Source: Corylus avellana
Taxonomy: Eukaryota; Streptophyta; Magnoliopsida; Fagales; Betulaceae
Direction of reading: 5' to 3'
Length of the DNA stretch: 64,000 nucleotides
Assembly (NCBI RefSeq): GCF_901000735.1
Contig: NC_081542.1
Span: 17,437,093 to 17,501,092, forward strand
Below are positions 61,584-64,000 of the stretch, one piece after another. The position numbers and the translations under genes were made by a program. Each line of letters opens with the position of its first letter. The first letter of the stretch is position 1. A model generated the notes under the pieces. It saw only the letters and a list, made by a program, of their open reading frames with translations, had not been told where the DNA came from and made no database searches.

Positions 61584-64000
61584 TTTATTTATTTTTTAGA
61601 GGAACAACTATTAACCAACAAAATGGGTTTTGCAAAATATACTGAATATTCGCAAAATATACTTTTGAAATAGAATGAGACTATTATACTTGAAAATAGT
61701 TTTTTATTTTTTTTTAGAAGAATAATTATTGACCAAACAAATTGGGTTTTGCAAAAAATTCATTTTATTTTTCCAAACCTAAAACTTATAATAAAAAAAA
61801 AAAAAAAAATTCAAAACATTCGATAGGTGCCACCGGGGTGGTGGTGCGACAACTCCCATGATTCAAGGGTGATCACGGCTACTTCCGAGCATCATTTCCG
61901 GGAAAATAACCATCCTCGATGTTCTGCCGGGGTGGGCAGCCATAGATTGTTTAGAGTTTTTTTTTTTTTTTAACTGATTCAATTCCAATAAAAGCATCAT
62001 ATATATTGTGCCTGGTAATAGAAATAGTCATTACACTCAAACTCCTTGTACTATGTTTTCTAAAAGAATTATCATTATGTGTACCGAACATGCTAATATA
62101 AGTTCCAAGTTTTAGGGAATTTTCTTTATATCACGCGGAAATGGAATGATTATGTAATTTTTATATTCTCGTATGTTATTGTTTTATATTATTTATTGCG
62201 ATCGTTATCTATATATAATATTATCATTTATTTTTGCTTTTATAAACAAAAATAAAAAATAAAATAAAATAAAATGAAACCAAACTTATCTATATACGTG
62301 GTTGGGGATGTCAACTCCTTAAATTTGTGAGCACGTAAACATTTTTGAATGCACACACAAGAATGCATATACTAATTAATTTGGCCACTGATGTCACTGA
62401 TGACGATTCCTAAAGATGTCGAATTCATTTCCATTTCAGTTGACTTGTCAATGAAGAAGCCAAAATTTTCTTTTTATTTTTTATTTTTTATTAAAAAAAA
62501 AAAAAACATATTTAATGGACCGAAATAAATATTAAATGTAATTAGCTTTTGGAGATGAAAAGGCAGTATTTGAGTGATTTTTTTTTTTTTTTTTTAAAAA
62601 AAAAAACTAACGAATTATAGTTGAAGGGTTGTACTTATACTTTAATATAATTCGAATCCAACATGCACTATAAGAGCGAATAATTTTTGACACGATTTGT
62701 AAACTTAACATGAAATTAGCGGGTTATGATTGAAATGCTTAACTGGTGTAATTACATGAGTCGATTATAATTGATTTATATAGTCTTATATCTATGTTTC
62801 AACACAATCTGAATATGGCAAGTGAACACAAATTAACACCTATAGTTTGATAGCACTATTTTTTTTTTCTTTTTTAAAATAAAAGCATTAACAAACAATT
62901 AAAAAACACATAACACTAAAAAATATTTTAATTTTTATGACATTGAGTATTATTTCAAACAAGACAAAAAAAAAAGAAAAGAAAAAAAAACCTCTAAAAA
63001 TTTATTAACAAATGTAGCCAGAGCCCCTGTTTTGAGGGAAAGATTAGGATCCCAAGAAATTTTAAAATAATAATAATAATAATAATAATTGTTTTTGGTT
63101 TAAAGTTTTTTTAGAACTTAAACGACAAAACTTTATAAAAATATATTCAATTCACGACGCTAATAAATTATTTTTTTAATATGTGACAATATATATATTT
63201 TTTTTTAAATGCAAAACAACTTAAATTTTAATAAATTTTTTTTAAAATTATTAAAGACTCCGAATCCGGGAAAAGAACAGTGTACGTACAACTTTTTGTA
63301 TCCCCATTCGCCTCACATGACATGAATTGACCACGGATCCATAGTGGGGCAACAATTGGCATCTTCTCCTCCTTTAATGAAACTCGATCGCATGATGATG
63401 TGATGCGTCGTGCCTCGTGAGTGGAGAATCGGGAATCGCAGTACTCGGGTAAAACGCGTGATACAACAAGATCCAACCCTCGTCAGTTTTACCTATTCCA
63501 CGATACTTTTTTTTTTTATTCAATTATCTTTCATTCAACGCTATATGAGTAATGATATACTACACGCTGAGCATAATTTTTTTTTTTTAAAAATTAAAAT
63601 AATAAAATAATAATAATAATAAATTTTATGTCGGGCATGCATCATTGTTGATGCACGTCGAGCATGAAGTATATCACTACCTACGCTATATATATATATA
63701 ATTTTTTTTTTTTTAATATAAAATAAGGATGTAGATCTACTGCAATTCTCATTCCCGCTCCGTATTTCTGAAGAAATTTTTAATTTAAAATGCTTATTTT
63801 TTGCTCTTCAAATTGCTCTTTATTCCAAATAATTGTGAAGATTTAGAGGAGAACAAATAGTAGAAAAAAGATTCTTTTGCAGACACTGAATTTGAGGCCA
63901 AACCGGTTAAGGCTATTTAAGTTTAAATTTTTATGAGTTTTATTAATCCAGATGATTTTATCCATCCTAGAGCGCTGCAGCTTTAATCAAGTGCATTCGC
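61584..64000. other. AT-rich intergenic DNA at the window end
   Basis: No gene supported. Many poly-A/T tracts, (AAT)n runs at about 63066-63090 and 63597-63621, and short ORFs without domain character. A block at about 63240-63500 has more mixed composition, but its ORFs carry no recognisable motif. Confidence 0.5.

Noticed and set aside
63228..63476. 82-codon minus-strand ORF near the window end
   Set aside because: More balanced base composition than its surroundings, but no recognisable motif, start context or neighbouring exon.

Overview
This window is nuclear DNA of a flowering plant, most likely a core eudicot. The genes have GT-AG introns and AT-rich intergenic DNA, and the repeats are typical plant families: CACTA transposons, a plant-type LINE with an RNase H tail, a Ty1/copia element and several MITE families. 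The species cannot be read from the sequence. Three intact host genes are visible: one BAHD acyltransferase (29595-31133) and two tandem full-length ABCB (P-glycoprotein/MDR) transporters (42376-47900 and 53480-59600), all on the + strand.

Region 1-27.4 kb is a cluster of broken CACTA (En/Spm) DNA transposons. Four element parts can be separated. Element A (minus strand, 1-5406) carries the start of a TNP2-type transposase, and a 5'-truncated LINE sits in its 5' region. Copy 1 (plus strand, about 5421-11617) has the rest of the coding region and a 3' terminus. Copy 2 (plus, 13603-21817) has the only visible 5' terminus. Copy 3 (plus, 21918-27396) has a 3' terminus. Every copy carries stop codons or frameshifts, so none looks autonomous. 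A and copy 1 meet head-to-head at a 20-bp perfect hairpin. Copies 1 and 3 lie in a segmental duplication about 15.8 kb apart that also includes non-CACTA flank (an RNase H fragment and a MITE array). Three 100-N gaps (13334, 14678, 21818) interrupt the cluster, so its order is partly a scaffolding claim.

Region 27.4-31.2 kb: a tandem array of about 510-bp units, each a foldback MITE plus a promoter-proximal spacer, ends about 100 bp before the TATA box of the BAHD gene. That gene has two exons, 435 codons, an HxxxD motif and a DYGWG motif. A 9-codon upstream ORF ends two bases before its start codon.

Region 31.2-41.4 kb is gene-poor. It holds a Harbinger-type MITE, duplicated GGATCC-rich segments, a copia element that has lost everything after the start of its integrase, a 91-bp minisatellite and further MITEs.

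Region 41.4-59.7 kb: two ABCB genes in direct tandem, each 12 coding exons and 1,295 codons plus stop, with every exon the same length in both. Each also has a probable leader intron. The spacer between them holds three MITE-like insertions. They match the clade of Arabidopsis ABCB4/11/21, known for auxin and alkaloid transport; the substrate here is unknown.

Region 59.7-64 kb has no recognisable gene and contains a large foldback MITE whose loop is an assembly gap.

I found no convincing new multi-gene system. The most unusual signals are the hairpin junction between two CACTA halves, the patchwork of sequence exchange among CACTA copies, an intron better conserved than its flanking exons, and a stop codon in a read-through-like context shared by two copies.
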